The notes beneath the pieces are model-generated. The model made no database searches, had not been told where the DNA came from, and worked only from the letters and a program-made list of their open reading frames with translations. A stretch of 64,000 nt of DNA from Notamacropus eugenii (taxonomy: Eukaryota > Chordata > Mammalia > Diprotodontia > Macropodidae). The stretch lies in contig NC_092879.1 in the NCBI RefSeq assembly GCF_028372415.1, positions 71,530,412-71,594,411 on the forward strand, written 5' to 3'. The translations under genes were made by a program, and so were the position numbers. Positions 24,001 to 39,100 of the stretch are shown one piece after another (within the stretch, counting starts at the first letter, position 1; every line of letters begins with the position of its first letter).

Positions 24001-27000
24001 AGGATATGTAATGTGCCATCTCCTGTCTGAGCCCTTGGCCTTGGAGGACCTCACTTTGAAGCAGTTCATAACTCATGTAAGAGAGGAATTCAGGGGTTCA
24101 GCTCGCTCCAGATGTCTTTACATTCTCAAAGACTTTAGGATCAGAATCACCAGAGTTGAGAGCCAGAAGAAACCCAAGAGGACCTACAACACCCTATACC
24201 CCCTTTCAGGAATCTCCTTTACAACATCTCTGAGAAGAAGCTACCTAGCCTTGACTTGAAGATGTCCATAGTAAGGAGACCCACTACCTTCCAAAGCAAC
24301 TTACTCCATTTGGGAGCAGCTGTCATGTGAAGGAGGTCCCCTTCCCCTTTCATCAAGTCTAAACCTGCCTCTCGACAACATTCATCTGCTCCTGTTCATT
24401 CTACCCTCTAAGGCCAAGTTGAATACAGCTAATGGCTCCTCTGCATGATTGTCCTTCAAATACTTGAAGACAGCTACACTGCCCTCATGCTGAACACTGC
24501 CAGGTCTTCCAGATCCTCATAATGAGTTCTGTTTTGGACATATTCCACATGAGATGCTTAGAGAACATCCAGTTGGAGATGTCCAATAGGCACTTGGCAA
24601 GATGGAAATGACGGTCAGGAGGGAAGGCAGGGCTGCATAAGTAGACGTGGGAATCATCAGCATAAAAACAATAATTAAATCTATGGTAGCCAAAGAGATC
24701 ACCAATTGAGACAGTCTGGAGGAAAGAGACAAAGGTATCACCCTCCTCTGTATATGCTCCAATAGCCTTCCCAAATGGTGGTGCCCCATACCCATCACTA
24801 GACTTTCAGCTTTCTTCAGGTAGCCTGAGACTGCCTGAGCTTTCTTAGTGGCTATGCCACACCATTTGCTCAGCTACCCCTCTCTTAAGGGTTTTCCCAT
24901 CCACCTCATTCCATCACTGAAGACACTGGAGTCTAAAAGGAGCACTGAATGCCAATCCTTCCTCTGCTCCTTACTACCTCTGTGAACCTGGGCAAATGAT
25001 TAAACTTCTGAGCCTCAAATTTCTTCTCTTGTACAATCAGGAGGTTAGGCCTTTTCAGCTTGAAATTCTATGATCCTATTTCTTGTTCATTTGTCTGTGG
25101 GTGTATGGGATGGGGAGGAATAGGAGTGACAGAGAGGGAGATTGAAAGAGGGCCTCACCTTCTCTCTTAGTCTTTGTCTTTATCTCCTTTATCTCTATAC
25201 ATATGATCTTTAGATACTAGAGGAGTCTGGCTTGGCTAGGAGTGAAGAGGAGCATGAGTAGGCTGCTTTTTAAGTAGTCCTTGGCAAGACTGGAGGAGAA
25301 GGGGGTCTTGGGAAAGAGCAGAGGAAGGAGGAGGCATGGAAAGCCAGTGGCATGAAGTGGTATTTCCCTATTAGTGAGTGGACTCTGGGCTGCATTTACT
25401 GTCTCCCTGCCACATAGAATGCATCTTGTCTTGCATATGTATGAAATGCTAATTGAGCCCGGTGACCAATTTCATCTCCAGCATTTCTGACATACTCAAC
25501 ATACAAATCATGCAGGTAGAGAATAATATTCCATATATAGTAGTCTCTCTCTCTCCCTCTCTCCTCTCTCCCTCCTCCATTTATCTTTCCCCCTCTCTCC
25601 TTCTTCCTCCCTCCTTCCTTTTCTCTCTTCCCCTCTCTTCTCTCTCCACCTCTCTCCTTTTCTCTTTCTCTCATTCTCTGCCCCCCATATATATAACATA
25701 CATGATTTTTAAATTCTTGTAAACAGTAGATGCAAGGGTGAATATCCCTATTATTTAATGGGAATGCTTTTCATTTCAAATTTCTCCATCGTATAAGATA
25801 TTAGCTTGTGGTTTTAAATCTATTCTTCACCATGTTGAGGAAAGCTCCTCCTATTGCAATTTTTAAACCTAAATGACTGCTGTATTTTATGAGACAAATC
25901 TGCACCTGATATCATGAACTCCATTTTCCCCTCTTGTTTATTACATAAACAAGGAAAGAGCCAGGAGGGCAGTATGTGCCAAGAACCTAGGAAAGAAGAG
26001 TCTGAGTCTTGGACAATCCCATGAGCTGGGGAGAGAATAATCTCTCAGAGACACTATGATAAACGAAAAATGGCAGTGATCTGCATTATTCTCATATTAG
26101 ACTCAACCCAGAACTAAGTTTTTGCTGAAAAAAAAATTGAGGTGGCCACCCTTGGGGCAGTGGAAATCTTGCTATATCTGAAGTCAGAAGACCTGAGTTC
26201 AAACCCTAGTTCTACCTGTGCGACTTTGAACAAGTATCTCCCCATCTCTGGGTCTCAGTTTCATGCACCTGAACACAGGTTCCTTTAGTAGACTGTGAAG
26301 TCCCTGAGCAGCTTGGGATAGTGGATAGAATACTGGACTTGAAGTCAGGAAGAACTGAGTTCAAATCCTACTCCAACACAAAGCTCACATATCTAGAGAG
26401 TGTGTGACTTTCTAGAGAATGACAGTGACTTTAGACAATTCATTTAACCTCTCTAGTCTCAGTTTTTTCAATTGTAAAATAAGACCTCAAAGGCTGTTTG
26501 TTCTAAATCCAATATGATTTAGATCCAAACACCAATATGATTTTAATTCATTTTGTTTCTATATCTCTAGAATCTAAAATGATGCCTGGCATATAGTAGA
26601 TGTCTAATGGATGGTTGTGGGAATCCTGGGAAGATGGTGAAGAGAGGTAACTTAGGGCAAAGGGTCTCCCTTCATCATCCCAATAAACAAGGAAAGTTCT
26701 TTCAATGCAGTGAGATCAGTAATTACTTGAAGAAGAAAACGGAAAGAATGTGCTCCATGGAGGAAGTAGGCAGCTGGAAGGTGTGAGAGAAAAGGGGAGA
26801 GGAGACTCAATTGCAAGGGCTTCCTGGAGCCACCCTTATTTCCAACTTGTGCTTGGGGACCCTCCTCCCATCCCTTTATAATCTGTCTCCTGGGTTCAGC
26901 CTATGATCTCAACAACTTTAGCAAGACCACCACAATAAGGTGAGGGGGAAACAATTTTGAAAGACCTCAAAACCTGCCCAAAGCTGTGACTTATCAGGAC

Positions 27001-27057
27001 TTCCAAAGAGCAATGATGGAATGTACCTTCTACCTTGTGGCTAACTCTTGATTTTAA

Positions 27058-27103
<46 letters not shown>

Positions 27104-30100
27104 ATATATGGTCATGTTGAAAAGATGCCTTCCCATGCTTATGTTTTTAGGGTTCTTCACAGAAATTGGTACTATATTTGTCAATGGCTTTCCCCTGCAT
27201 CCATTAAAATGATTAGAAATTATTAAAAATTATTAAAATTATTAAAAAATTAGAAAATAATTAGATTTTGAGTTATTCATATGGCTAATTATGCTAATTG
27301 TTTCCTAATATTGAGCCATTTTTGCATCATTGGTATGAATCCAATTCGGTCAGAGTGAATTATTCTCTGGCTATATTGTTGTGTTTTCTTTTGCAATGAT
27401 TTTATTCAGAATTTTGTCATTAGTGAGCCTGCTGTTTGGTCCTTTCCTGGTTTGGATAGCAGAATCGTATTTTTTCCCATAAAATATCATCTCTATATAT
27501 TTTAAGAATAATAATGATAGTATAAATAATAACTGATCTTTAAATGGTTATTAGCATTCACTTGTAAAGCTATTTGACTCAGGTTTTGACGTAGTTCTAG
27601 AAATGCAGAAACACAGAAAAAATAAGAAAACAAAATTAAAGGCACAAAAAATCAGAAAACAATAAGCAAACTTATTTCTAGTTGCTGAAGACATGATGAT
27701 GTACTTAGAAAACCTTGGAGAATCAACAAAGAAACTAATTTAGATGATTAATAGTTGCAATAAAGTAGCAGGATACCAAATACATCCACAGAAATTGTCA
27801 GCATTTCTTTTCAGTAATAAGAAAGACCAGCAAGAAACAATTGTACAAGAAATTCCATTCAAAATAATGACAATATCCATAAAATATATAGGACTTAATC
27901 TACTAAGATGCAAGTGAGATTTATACAAATGCAACCTTAACATTCTACTTACAGAAATAAAGGGTGGCAAATAATTAGATAGCCAATTCTCATGATTGGG
28001 CCATGCCAATACGATAAAAATTATGATACTTCCTAAATTAATTTAGAGAATTAGTGCCATACCAATTGAATTACTAACTGTGCAGTTTATAGAACTACAC
28101 AAAGCTGCAACAAAATTTACTTGAAAGAGGAGAAAAAGGCTCAGAATCTCAAGGAAAATAATGAGAGAGTGCAAATGAAAGGGACATAGCATTACTAGAT
28201 CTCAAACTACATCAAAGAATAGTAGCCGTCAAAACTGTGTGGTGTCGGCTAAAATAACAGAAAAGTTGGTCAGTGAAATAAATTAGATAAACAACAAACA
28301 AAAGTAACTGAAAGTCTAGTGTTTGATAAATCTAGAAACACTGGAGAAGGAATTCCTTTTTCACAAGAACACTGGCCATAACTGGAAAAAAGTTTGTCAC
28401 AAATTGGGTCTAGGTCAACATCTTACATCATATGCTACAACAAGCTCAAAATGGGTAAATAACTTGGATATAAAAGGTCACATCTTAAGAAAAAATTATA
28501 ACAGATTTAGATTCAATACCTTTTACAGGTATAGTCAGGGAGATAAATCTTAACCAAAGAAGAGAGTTATGAGAACATAAAAATAAAACAATCAGTTTCA
28601 ATTGTATTAAAAATCTAAAAAGCTTTTGCATGAATAAGGTCAATGAAGATAAGTGGGTAAAATGAGTAAAAGTTTTGGCATCAGATATCATCAATAAATA
28701 TCCAAAATCTAAGATATACAGAAAATGGACCCAAGTATATATTACCAAGAATAATTCCCTCAATAGATAAGTGGGCAAAAATATGAACACTTTTCAGAAG
28801 AAGAGATGCAAACTATAACTGACCTTTTGAAAACATGCTCTGAATCACTAATAATAAGAGAAGTATACATTTAAACAACTCCAATATTTTACCTCACATC
28901 ATGTAAATTGGCAAAGATTATACCCCAAAATGGGAATAGTCAATATTGGAAGGGTCGTGAGATGACAGGTACCCAAATGGGAGAGCTGTGAACTGCTACA
29001 ATGGTTCTGTATATCAATTTGGAAATATGTGAGAAAAGGGCCCATGCAAGCTCACTATTGGGCCTTGACCCCTAAGAAAGTCAATGACAAACAAAGGTCA
29101 AGATATTCCTAACAACATTCTTCATTAAAAAAACACAAAACCGGAAACAAAACAGGTACTCATCATTTCAGAAATGGTCAAAGAAACTATTATATTGTGT
29201 TAAATATAATGGAATGTTATTGTGCAGAAAGAAATTATAAATTGAATGAATTCACAAAAAATATGTGAATATTTAAATTAACTTAGAAAGAGTGAAAATA
29301 AGCTGAACCAATAGACTGTGAGCTCCTTGGGAGCAAGGACTGTCTCCTTTCTTTGTATCCCAGGGTTTTAACCTGGTCAATAGCTTAGCCAATATTTAGC
29401 TTTTATTTATTAATGCATGCTCATTGACTGACTGACCTCAAAAATGTAAATGAAAATAAGACTAAATGCAAACTAAGTACCTGAAAATCCCATGATGACC
29501 CTAGACAATAGATAACAGAACATGTCCCTACTCGTGATGGAATAGCAAGGGTATAATAGTGTACACATTTCAGATGTGGTCACTGCACCCAGCATATTCG
29601 CTAAGCTTTTCTTTGTTCTAAGGAACGAGTCAATGCAATTTGGGGAGGTTTGGGGATTTGTCTTTGTTTTCCTAAAAAAGATTGATATAAAGACAAAAGG
29701 CATTGATGAAATATATACTTTTAAAAAAAAAATTTTAAAAGTCAGTTGTCCTAAAAGAGACAAAAGATGCTACAAATACTAAAGTCTTTTCAGATTCCTC
29801 CTAGGGCCTTTGCACTCCGCTCAGTCTTTCAGAGGTCCAGGAATTGCCCCATCATTTGCTGCAATTATGCCACACTCATGACCAAGATTGCTTGATTCAG
29901 TTTTTCCACAGGCTGTCTCATCAATTACTCACCATTTGATTCAAACCCTTGTTCAAAATAATTCCCCTTTTTCCCTCTTCAATGAGTTGGGTCTAGTAAG
30001 GGAACTCCCAGGTTGAGAGTTAAGTCTTTACAAGTGTCAAATGGGTCAGATGTGAATACGGTTTTTGCTTTGTTTTTGCATATGATGTGGTCTTCTTCCT

Positions 30101-33100
30101 AGACTGAGATCTGTTGTGTATGGAGTGTCTTATCACTACCATTTCCCATGACTGAAGGCAGATCACATTTCTGTCGTTTCAGGAATTTCTATATCATCAT
30201 CATGGGATGGCCATTGGCATATCTCATACCACTGAGCTAATTCTCTATAGTATCTTGCAAGTCTCCATTCATGACATCTGAGCAGCCTCACTCAACCTCA
30301 CTGAGAGGACTCTCTTCCAAGTAGGTCCCATTTCTGGAGAACTGACATATTGGGAATCTCATGTAGCCATGTGATGGGTCTCATCTTGCATAAGGCAAGA
30401 AAGCAGAAGTAGCATCATTCCTGAAAGCTTGCTACATAGTCTGAAGCTCATGGTCATATGGAAAGTTGGGGAGCGGGACTGGTTGAAACCTAACCTTATC
30501 ATGTTCATGCAATAAGTTGTAAAGACAGCACAAGTGCCTGACTGAGAATCATAGATTCTGTCAGAGCCATTTGGCATCACGTAGATAAACAATCAGGTGT
30601 TTTCCTGAAGAGGTTATTTTTCCATCAGTTGTTTTGATGCCTTGAAGATACAAGCTCAAAGTACAATTTGAAACACAGCAGTCGAATTGAAACCTATTAA
30701 AATTGAATGGCTAAGCTCATTTCCTGTTATCTCACCTATTCAACAAGCACATTTATTAGTTTGTACTCAAGAGCTTTCTTGCAGAAAGGAAGAAAAGCCA
30801 ATGGGGGAGAGTTTGGATTAGGAGCGGACCAGATGCTCCTAGGACACTGTTAGTGGTGGGTAGTCCAGGATCAGAACAACAACAGATGCTGGCCTGGGAG
30901 TGTGGAGTCCTGAGTCTCAGACCCTCTTCTGCTACCAACTCATTGAATGGATTTGAAGCTCAGAGAAGGAGAGACTTACCAATTTCCCCAATCTATAACT
31001 CTAGGAAGTAATTGGACAGAAGATCACTTGGAGACTTGCCAGTTCCAGCACTCCTCAAATATGAGTATTCAAAAGCACCAACTCCAGTGGCTCTGGCCTG
31101 AGACCATAACTCAGAATTAGGGTCCAGACTTTGAGCTGGTCACCAGTAACTGAAGTGATCAGAAAATTTTTTAGGAATAGGGAACATGTTTTGGGAAGCC
31201 CAGTGATACCCAGATTTCTACCTGAGATAGTTGCAGAGATCTTGAGAAATTAAGATCATACATCCAAAGGAGATCTCACCCCCTCACCATTAAGGAAGCT
31301 ATAGGCACTGAAAAGAGGACCAGCATGTGTTGTCACTCACTTTCCAAGCACCTGAATGAGTCCCCATTTCTATCTCCTCATCATGTTGCTAGGGTCCACA
31401 TGTTCCAATGAATACTGTCCGATTATTCACAATGTTTTGGCCTGTGGAGGGTTTTAAAACCAAAATTGTATTTTCCCCATATTAGAAATGTATTAATAAT
31501 TGACTCACATATCTAAGGGATTATATTTAAAGTTGATGCTAACATGCATTCATGGAGCTAGGCCTTTTAAAATCCAAAGTAGACACAGTCCCTTCAAGGC
31601 TTCATGTTTCTTTTCTACCTTCTATGTATAGGGGGAGATGAGAAGCCAGGCTTTCTCATGAATATAATTGGGGCCAGTAGAGGAGATGAGATTAAGGCAA
31701 AACAACAATGCAGCCCCACAGAATGTTTTGAGTTCTTTCAGCAATCTGGAAGAAGGTAGGAGTTCATGACACCAGTTTCTGTCCCCATGCCTCATTTCAT
31801 GGGCAGGGCGAGATTGCTTATACATGCTCTGTAACACATCTGCTCAGATGTACCTTTGTACGTGATGCAGGATCAAATGAAGGCAGACCTCGCATGAAGA
31901 ATCACTGCATCTCAGGGCTTCATGGAACATGTCACTTTCAGCCCCCAGACTCAAAGAACTTTATGGGCTCCAGTTCTGGCCATCACACATCAAGAAGGGC
32001 ACTGACAAGCTAGAGAATGTTCAAAGAAAAGTCATTGGGAAGGTAAAGGCTCTGAGAGCCAGGGCATAGGAGAAATAGTTGGAGGAAGTAGGGCTGTGTA
32101 GTCTGGCAAAGATGAGCCTTTGAAGGATGAGAAAGTTAATTTCAAGTATGTGAAGGGCTCTATTGCAGAAGAAGGATTAGACTTCTCTCCATGGCTTCAG
32201 AGGGCAGAACGAGGACCAGTAGGTTGACTCTCTGGGGAAGCTGCCTTGGGCTTGATTTTAGGAAGAAAGTATTCATGAGAAGCTGTCCAAGGTGGGAATG
32301 AGTTGTTACTCATGAGATAGTGAGGTACCCATGCCCTGTGGTATTCAAGTAACAGCTTGAATCCCTATCTGTTAGGGGAAACTCTCAAGGAGATTCCTAA
32401 ATGCAGTGGGAAGTCAGAAATGGTGTTTCCTAAGAGCCTACCCCTTTTACCCCTTCTACAAGCCTTCGGCAGAAGGGTCATTTCCTCCTTGCATTCTGGG
32501 CCCAGGTTCAGTCCTTAGCTCTCCATGTCCTTTCTTGCCAGAGTCAGGAAGTCATTGAGCTCTTGCCTTTTGCATAGAAGCCCAATGACCTAGTTCTGAA
32601 GCTTTTAGCTTCTGCTTAGCAGCAGTGGTGGCCAGGGAATTCAGAGAGTCCTTGAGTTTAGACATGACATCAGCCAGACTGCAAGCAACTGGTGGCCGGC
32701 AGACCCATCTGTCTGCACTCGCTGACGAGGTTGTTATTAAAACAGCAAAGCTGTGGCCATAGGATGCTCAGAAGGCAGGTGGAGTGGCAGAATGGAGGAG
32801 GAGAGCTCTGGACACCTTGGGGCTAGAGCTGGCGAGGCCCTGCAGGACAGGGCCTGCTGTTATGTTTCTGCTCTGTCCCCCTCCTGTTGTCAGGGTGTGT
32901 TATTTCTGTCACTATACGTTGCCAAGCAAAGAAGAAGCCAGAGTGTAAGTAGCCTTAGAAAGTCAGCAAAGACTTGAGGGGGTGAAGAGGACCTCTACAA
33001 GGCCTTTCATGAGAGTCCAAGTCAACCCTGCATTAGAATGGGACCTGCTTGGACCAGTCGCTTGGCAGCTTCCTTTCTCCTTGGGCCATGAGGGCACTTG

Positions 33101-36100
33101 AGAGGAAAGACATTGGTTTTGCTTTTTTGAGGGAAGGGTGGGGGTTTCATCTGCAATGGTTTCTGAGTAAAGGCAGTATGGGGCAGTGGTATAGGCACAA
33201 AACTGTGAGTCAGAAAACTTGGACTTCCCTCCTTGGCTCTATTGTCAACTAGCTGTGTGACCTTGGCCAAGTAACTTCTCTCTGGGCCTGTCCCCTCCTC
33301 TGGAAAACGAAAGGCTTAGACTACATCATCTCTAAGGGTCCTTCTAGCACTGATGTACTATTCACTTGATAATTGAGAAAAGCAAAGTCACAAACTAGCC
33401 CAAACAGCACCTGTGGCAAGTTGGTGGTAGGGGTTGTCAAGGTGCAGAGGGCAGTATGTGCTACCGAGGGACTGTCCTATCACCAGTACCATCATGCCAC
33501 CTTGGAGAGTTCTGGAAGTCATTGTACCTTCCACCTCTAGAATACTGGGGCAAAGCATCAGGCTAGTGGATGGTGCAGGGTAGAAGCATCTCCTTCACCA
33601 TATCAGCACCCTGGAACAAAGTTTTGGGGCTGAAGAAGAGGTATCCTGTGGCTAAGGGTGCACAGTAAGACCAGAAGGGAGTGGCTATATCACTAACCAG
33701 CATAACCCTCGTTCTCATCACAGCCAAGAAACGTAAAGGCTTGCAGGGTGCTCATTGTATATCATTCCCTTTGATCTTTGCAACAACCTGGTCAAGCAGA
33801 TACTGTAGCTATCACTATCCCCATTTTACAGATAAGAAAACTAAGTCATAGATGAAGTGAATTGCTTAGGGTCATATAGTATCTGAGGCAAGATTTGATC
33901 GTCCAGGCCTTGTGGACATCAAGCCCCACACTGTATCCACTACTCTGGACTGTGTCTCCTACATTTATATTCTGACACAGACAAGTTCCTGTGCTTCTCC
34001 ACCCACCCCCCATCCCCAGCGAAGCTCACTCCTGGTAACTCAGTACATAGGAAAAGAAACTTTGGAATCCAAATGTTCACAGCTCCTTTTCAGGCAAAGG
34101 TGACAGTCCAAGAATTTAAGGCTTTCCTGGCTCTCTCAGTTCTGAAGAAAAATGCCAATCCACCTGATAAGCTTTACCAAGGCCTGTGTTTGAATGCTAT
34201 CTATTCTCGCCCAGTCTATCAAGCAACCTTGTTACTTGTCCATTCTAGCAGGCAAAGCATTAACCTCCTGTTTAGCCTTGCCTTTGGAGGGCAGGCTTAG
34301 AAACTCTCTGAATGCCTGGGAAAGACCTCCTGCTCTCAAGTTAATGCTTCTATCCCATTGGAAGGCCTTACAGATCCCAGTGTCCTTGTGACCCCTGGCT
34401 GCTTGGGTTGCTATGCTTTTGAGTAGCCACATTAGGAAACAACAGGGTGTACCATGTGTACTCAGATCCCACACCTTCTCTCATGGAGATCAGTTTCTTG
34501 CAAAGGTTCTGACTCTTTAGAGTCCAAGCTCCCTGCTTCTGCCATGGCAAAATAAGGACACTCTTGCCTGACAGCTAACCAGGGCTTCAGTGCTCCCTCT
34601 GCCACTAATTAGCTCTGGGATAGCTCTAGGGTAAGTCATTTCCCTTCCTCAGGACTCAGTGTTCCCATCTGGCAAAATAAGGAGTTAGACAATACAATCT
34701 GCTGGTCATTGAAACCTTCTGTAATTTTTTGGGAGGTGGTGGTTCTGTGATTCTAGGAGGGGGTTTTGCAATTCCAAGAGGGGGTTCTATGATTTTAGGA
34801 GGAGTTTCTGTGATTCTAGGAGTGGGGTTCTTAACCTTTTTGGTTTGTTTCATTGCGGGCCCCTTTGGCTGTCTATGAAGTACATGTGATCTCTAAGGCC
34901 CCTACAAGCTCCCAAATCCTCTCCAGTAAGGGAGTGGCTAGTTGTCATTAGTGAGGAAGGGCAAGAGTCATTTCTAAGTCTCTGAGGCAGAAAAAGGCTG
35001 CCCTTCAGGGTGTTCCCTGTGTGGCATTTGGATGCTCTCTGGCCTTGGGTTACCACTGCTCACCAGCTGCCCTAGGCGCGGCTTGAATGAGTGGGGGTGG
35101 AGATGGCTAGACAAGCCCAGGGTGACCTCCCTTCTCAGCCCTGCTCCTTTAACACTGCTTGGCGTGGCATGCTGAGTGGGCACCCCAGCCACCTTGTTGA
35201 TTGATGGATTGATGGTGTGAGAAGGTGGTAATTGCATTCTTCAAACTGCCACATATGAACTCTGCTTGTCCTTCAGCACTTGGCATGCCTGACATTCTCA
35301 AAAACTTCCCTCCCCTCCCCCTAGTCTTGCTTGTTCCAAGCTCCTGCTCGTGCCAAACTTCCATCTGCCAACTTCTCCTAAAACTCCATAATTGGGCAAG
35401 GAAAAAAGACAAATAGTCTTTGTGTCTCAAAGTCACAGAAAGGGACAATGGGGATGGGGCTGAGGATGGAGAGAGAAGAGGGGATAAGGATGGCGAAATT
35501 GATTTTCTCAACTCCTAAATAGGGAACGACATTCCATGCCCCACCCTCCTGAGGTCTGACAGACCTTAGGAGAAGAGTCCACTCAACCCAATGAGCATTT
35601 ATGAAGCGTTTACTGTGTGCCAGACACTCTGCTTGGTGCTGGCAACACAGAGGCAAAAGTTAAACAGGCCCTGCCTTCAAGGACCTTTCATTAACTAGGA
35701 AGATAGAATGTATTCATAGCTAGATGTGAAACAGATAAAAGTAATATAAAATAATTTTAAGAAGGAGAAAGTGCTAAGAAGGATGGAGAGGAGAGGAATC
35801 AGGAGAGGTCTTCTGTAGGAGATAGCCTCTGAGCTGTGCTTTGAGAGAATACATTCTAGACCTGATGGGAGAGAGAGATGAGGTCTCTTCATTGAAAAAG
35901 GCTTGCTAAGGTGCCATGCAGGCACACAGATGGAATACTCCTGTACAGAATAGGTGGAAAGTCAATGATCACAGTCTTACAGTGTGGCAGAAAGAGGGCT
36001 GAGCTTGGGAGTCAGAAGAGACTTGGGAATGAATTTCTCCTCCAACACTTCCTGTGACTGTGGACATATCACTTAGCTTTTTTGAATCTCAGTTTGCTCA

Positions 36101-39100
36101 TCTGAAAAATAGGGAAAATGAGAACTGCACCACTCACCTCCCAAAATTATGGGGAGGTGCTTTTTATGATTACTATTACACAGATAGGCAAAATTGATCC
36201 TCTTCCAACCACTTCAGCAATATTTGGATCTGTTTTTTGTTTATGATTCCCTAGTGCCCAGCATTTCAGCAGCTAGCCCATAGTAAGGGTCCAAGAGAGC
36301 CACCATTGAAATTCATTTCTAATCTACTGCCCTGTGCTGTCTGACTTAAAGAAAGACAGTGACAGACATAGGAATGGACACTGGCTAAGCAGTTTGGAAA
36401 GGCAAAATGGATCTCTCCACTTAGCTTGGCTCCCTGGGCTTGGACAAGCTCTCTTTGCTTTGTTTCAGTGATGGAGCCTCCAGGCAATGGTAATCAGAAG
36501 AGTGGATGAATCGGAAGATGGTGCTTCCCTTCTTCACTTGATCTTGCATCGTTCCCTATTTTTCCAGCAAACTCCCAATTACCATTCCATCTGGTTTGCA
36601 TTCTCCTGATTGCCTAGGTATTCCCTTTGTCACTTAATGGGATGAAATCTGAATTGCATGGAGACTTCTACCAAATAATTTGGGGTGGCTTTAGTTTACT
36701 TTGCACCAACTGATATGTGCTCAAAGCATCTTTTTATTCAAAAAAAAAGGTATGGTCTGGACTTCTGATTTCCTCTTTGTGAGAACTCCCTGTGTGGAAA
36801 TTCCAATAACCAGTATAGATGAGCAACTTGTCTGTAACTTACCATCTTAGCTGCTTGTGGCAATAAAAGGTAAAATGACTTACACAGGATCACTCAGCTT
36901 GCATATGTCAAAGGCAGTACTTGAACCCAGGTCTTCCTGACTCCAACACAAGCCCTCTATCCACTTTGCCATGCTGTCTCTCTGATATTACATAAATTTA
37001 TTTTCATATCAACTTAAGCAAAGTATAGACTCTCTGGCTTCAATCTGCCTCTGTCTAAAATGAGAGCCAGGAGTAGTATAGATGACCTTGAAGATATGTC
37101 TAAGCACTCAGATCTCCTGGCTCTCTCAGGTACCTGTTTCTCCCTTTACCTTCTCATTTGTCAGTTTCAAAAAATATTCTGAGAGAGGAAAGACATGAGG
37201 CAGGACCAATCAAGATTTCACTATGTCAGGTAAGAAAAGTTTCTTTCTAAAGAAAGGACAGCTGGGCTCCATTTGGAATGTGTTGTTGTGGGATTTTTTT
37301 TTTTTTTGGATAAAATGCCGAGGTCCTTTCTAACTTTAACATTCTGGGACTCTGGAAAATTACAAAACTGATGAACTTCCATTGATAAAACTAAAGACAA
37401 AGAACTAGAAACAAAGATAGAGCTCGAGCTAGAGCAGTTGGATGGGTTGTTGATACAACTGCAAATCATAGCCGGGACAACAGAGATTTTTCATCTCCTT
37501 GGCTTTTCTTGGCTGAATCTTTTTGAGTAATTACAGATCTCGCTTTGGAAGCTCTGCAGTGTCTTGGGACTTGGATACAATCAATACGATGTCATTTGCA
37601 AACAGAAACATCTGCAAGACCTCAGCATCTATAGACAATCCCTCTTCCATTTGGACATTTTGTTGGACATCCTCTTGGATGGTGGTGGCAAGCATACATC
37701 TCCCTGCTTTACGCCCCACTTGGTATTCAGAATCAGAATTGTGGTTCAGAGTTCTCTCTACTGCTGCATGTTTTAAGGAATATTGCTTGATTTTTGACAC
37801 ATGAAAAAGTTAAATAATACTAAAAGCAACTAACGTATATAGCACTTTACTTCCTGCTCAGTCCCTGGTTGGTTCCACCTTGACATCAGCTGCTTTGTTC
37901 GCCCTGGGAGATTCTCACTCGTGGCTGAATTGCTGCCTGGGACCTTTTCTGGAGGAGTGCTAAGTCACGTCATTTCCTGCTTGCTCTCTGACGTGCTTTC
38001 CCTCGAAACCAGTTGCACTACTCCCATGCTGGTACCCTCTCCCCTCCTCTTTATAGCTCTTTGTCTTCCCTGATTAGAATGTAAACTCCCTTAGAAAAGA
38101 CTTGGAACAGAGAAAGAATTTAAGAAATGCTTTATCTATCTATATATTCATCCATCCATCAATCCATCATCTCTATATCTGCCTACCTACCTACATATCT
38201 ATCCATCTACCCATATATCATCTATCTGCCCATCTATTTATTCAATGATCTATGATTCAATGATTTATGTCTGTCTATCCATCCATCTATCTACCTGCAT
38301 ATCTATCTGTCATCTATGCATCCACCTATCATCTATCTGTCCATCTATCCATTGGTCTTTTATGTCTATCTGCATATTTATATCCATCCATCCATCTTTG
38401 CAAAACGCTTTACATTCATGATCATGTTGGCTATAATGATGATGGAATTTGGTTTTTAATATGCACACAGGTTCATTCTGTTGATTCAATGCATTCCACT
38501 TGAATTTGTCTGAGTTACCTATAAGTATACCCCACTTAATATTCTTAATTGGCTCCAAGGAAACATGGCATTAGGTAAAATAACATTGCAGGGGGGCTGT
38601 AGGAACAGTGTGCTAAATAGGCAACCAGCTGAATGATGTTACAGGGACTTCCTGGTGGGGTTTGGTTATAATGTATTCATGACATTAGCGTGGAATGGCA
38701 TTGATTGGGGGGTATGCCTATATTATGTAATGAATCTGTTCTTTCTTACCCCATGTCCGCAAGAACAAGCATTATTATGTTAATAATAACAATAACTAGC
38801 ATTTATGTAGCACTTTAAGGTTTGCAAAGGGCTTTACATACATAATCACATTTCATGTTATTCGGAAAATTCCATTTCAAAAGGCTCCATTGTACATTTA
38901 TTGTACTACCACTCCCTTCTCCATCATCAGCATTAAAAACCACTTAAGCATTTACCTGTATAGATCTGTTTCTCTCCGAGATCACCTATGGTGTGCAAAA
39001 CCATTGTTCTCCAACAAAAAGCTGAGTAGAATTAAAGCTGGAGGAGGTTATGAGATGGGAGATTTGATCAGCTTAATTCAGATAACAGTCTTGTGTGGAC

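Noticed and set aside
25396..25722. Arg/Glu/Lys-rich and Ser/Leu-rich frames on both strands
   Set aside because: These are produced by a CT-rich low-complexity tract.
34656..34853. Proline-rich minus-strand frame with repeated PPRITEPP
   Set aside because: It is produced by a tandem array from a SINE tail, with no splice sites or partner exons.
38120..38400. Repeat region considered as a CRISPR array
   Set aside because: It is a vertebrate CATC/TATC microsatellite without repeat-spacer structure.
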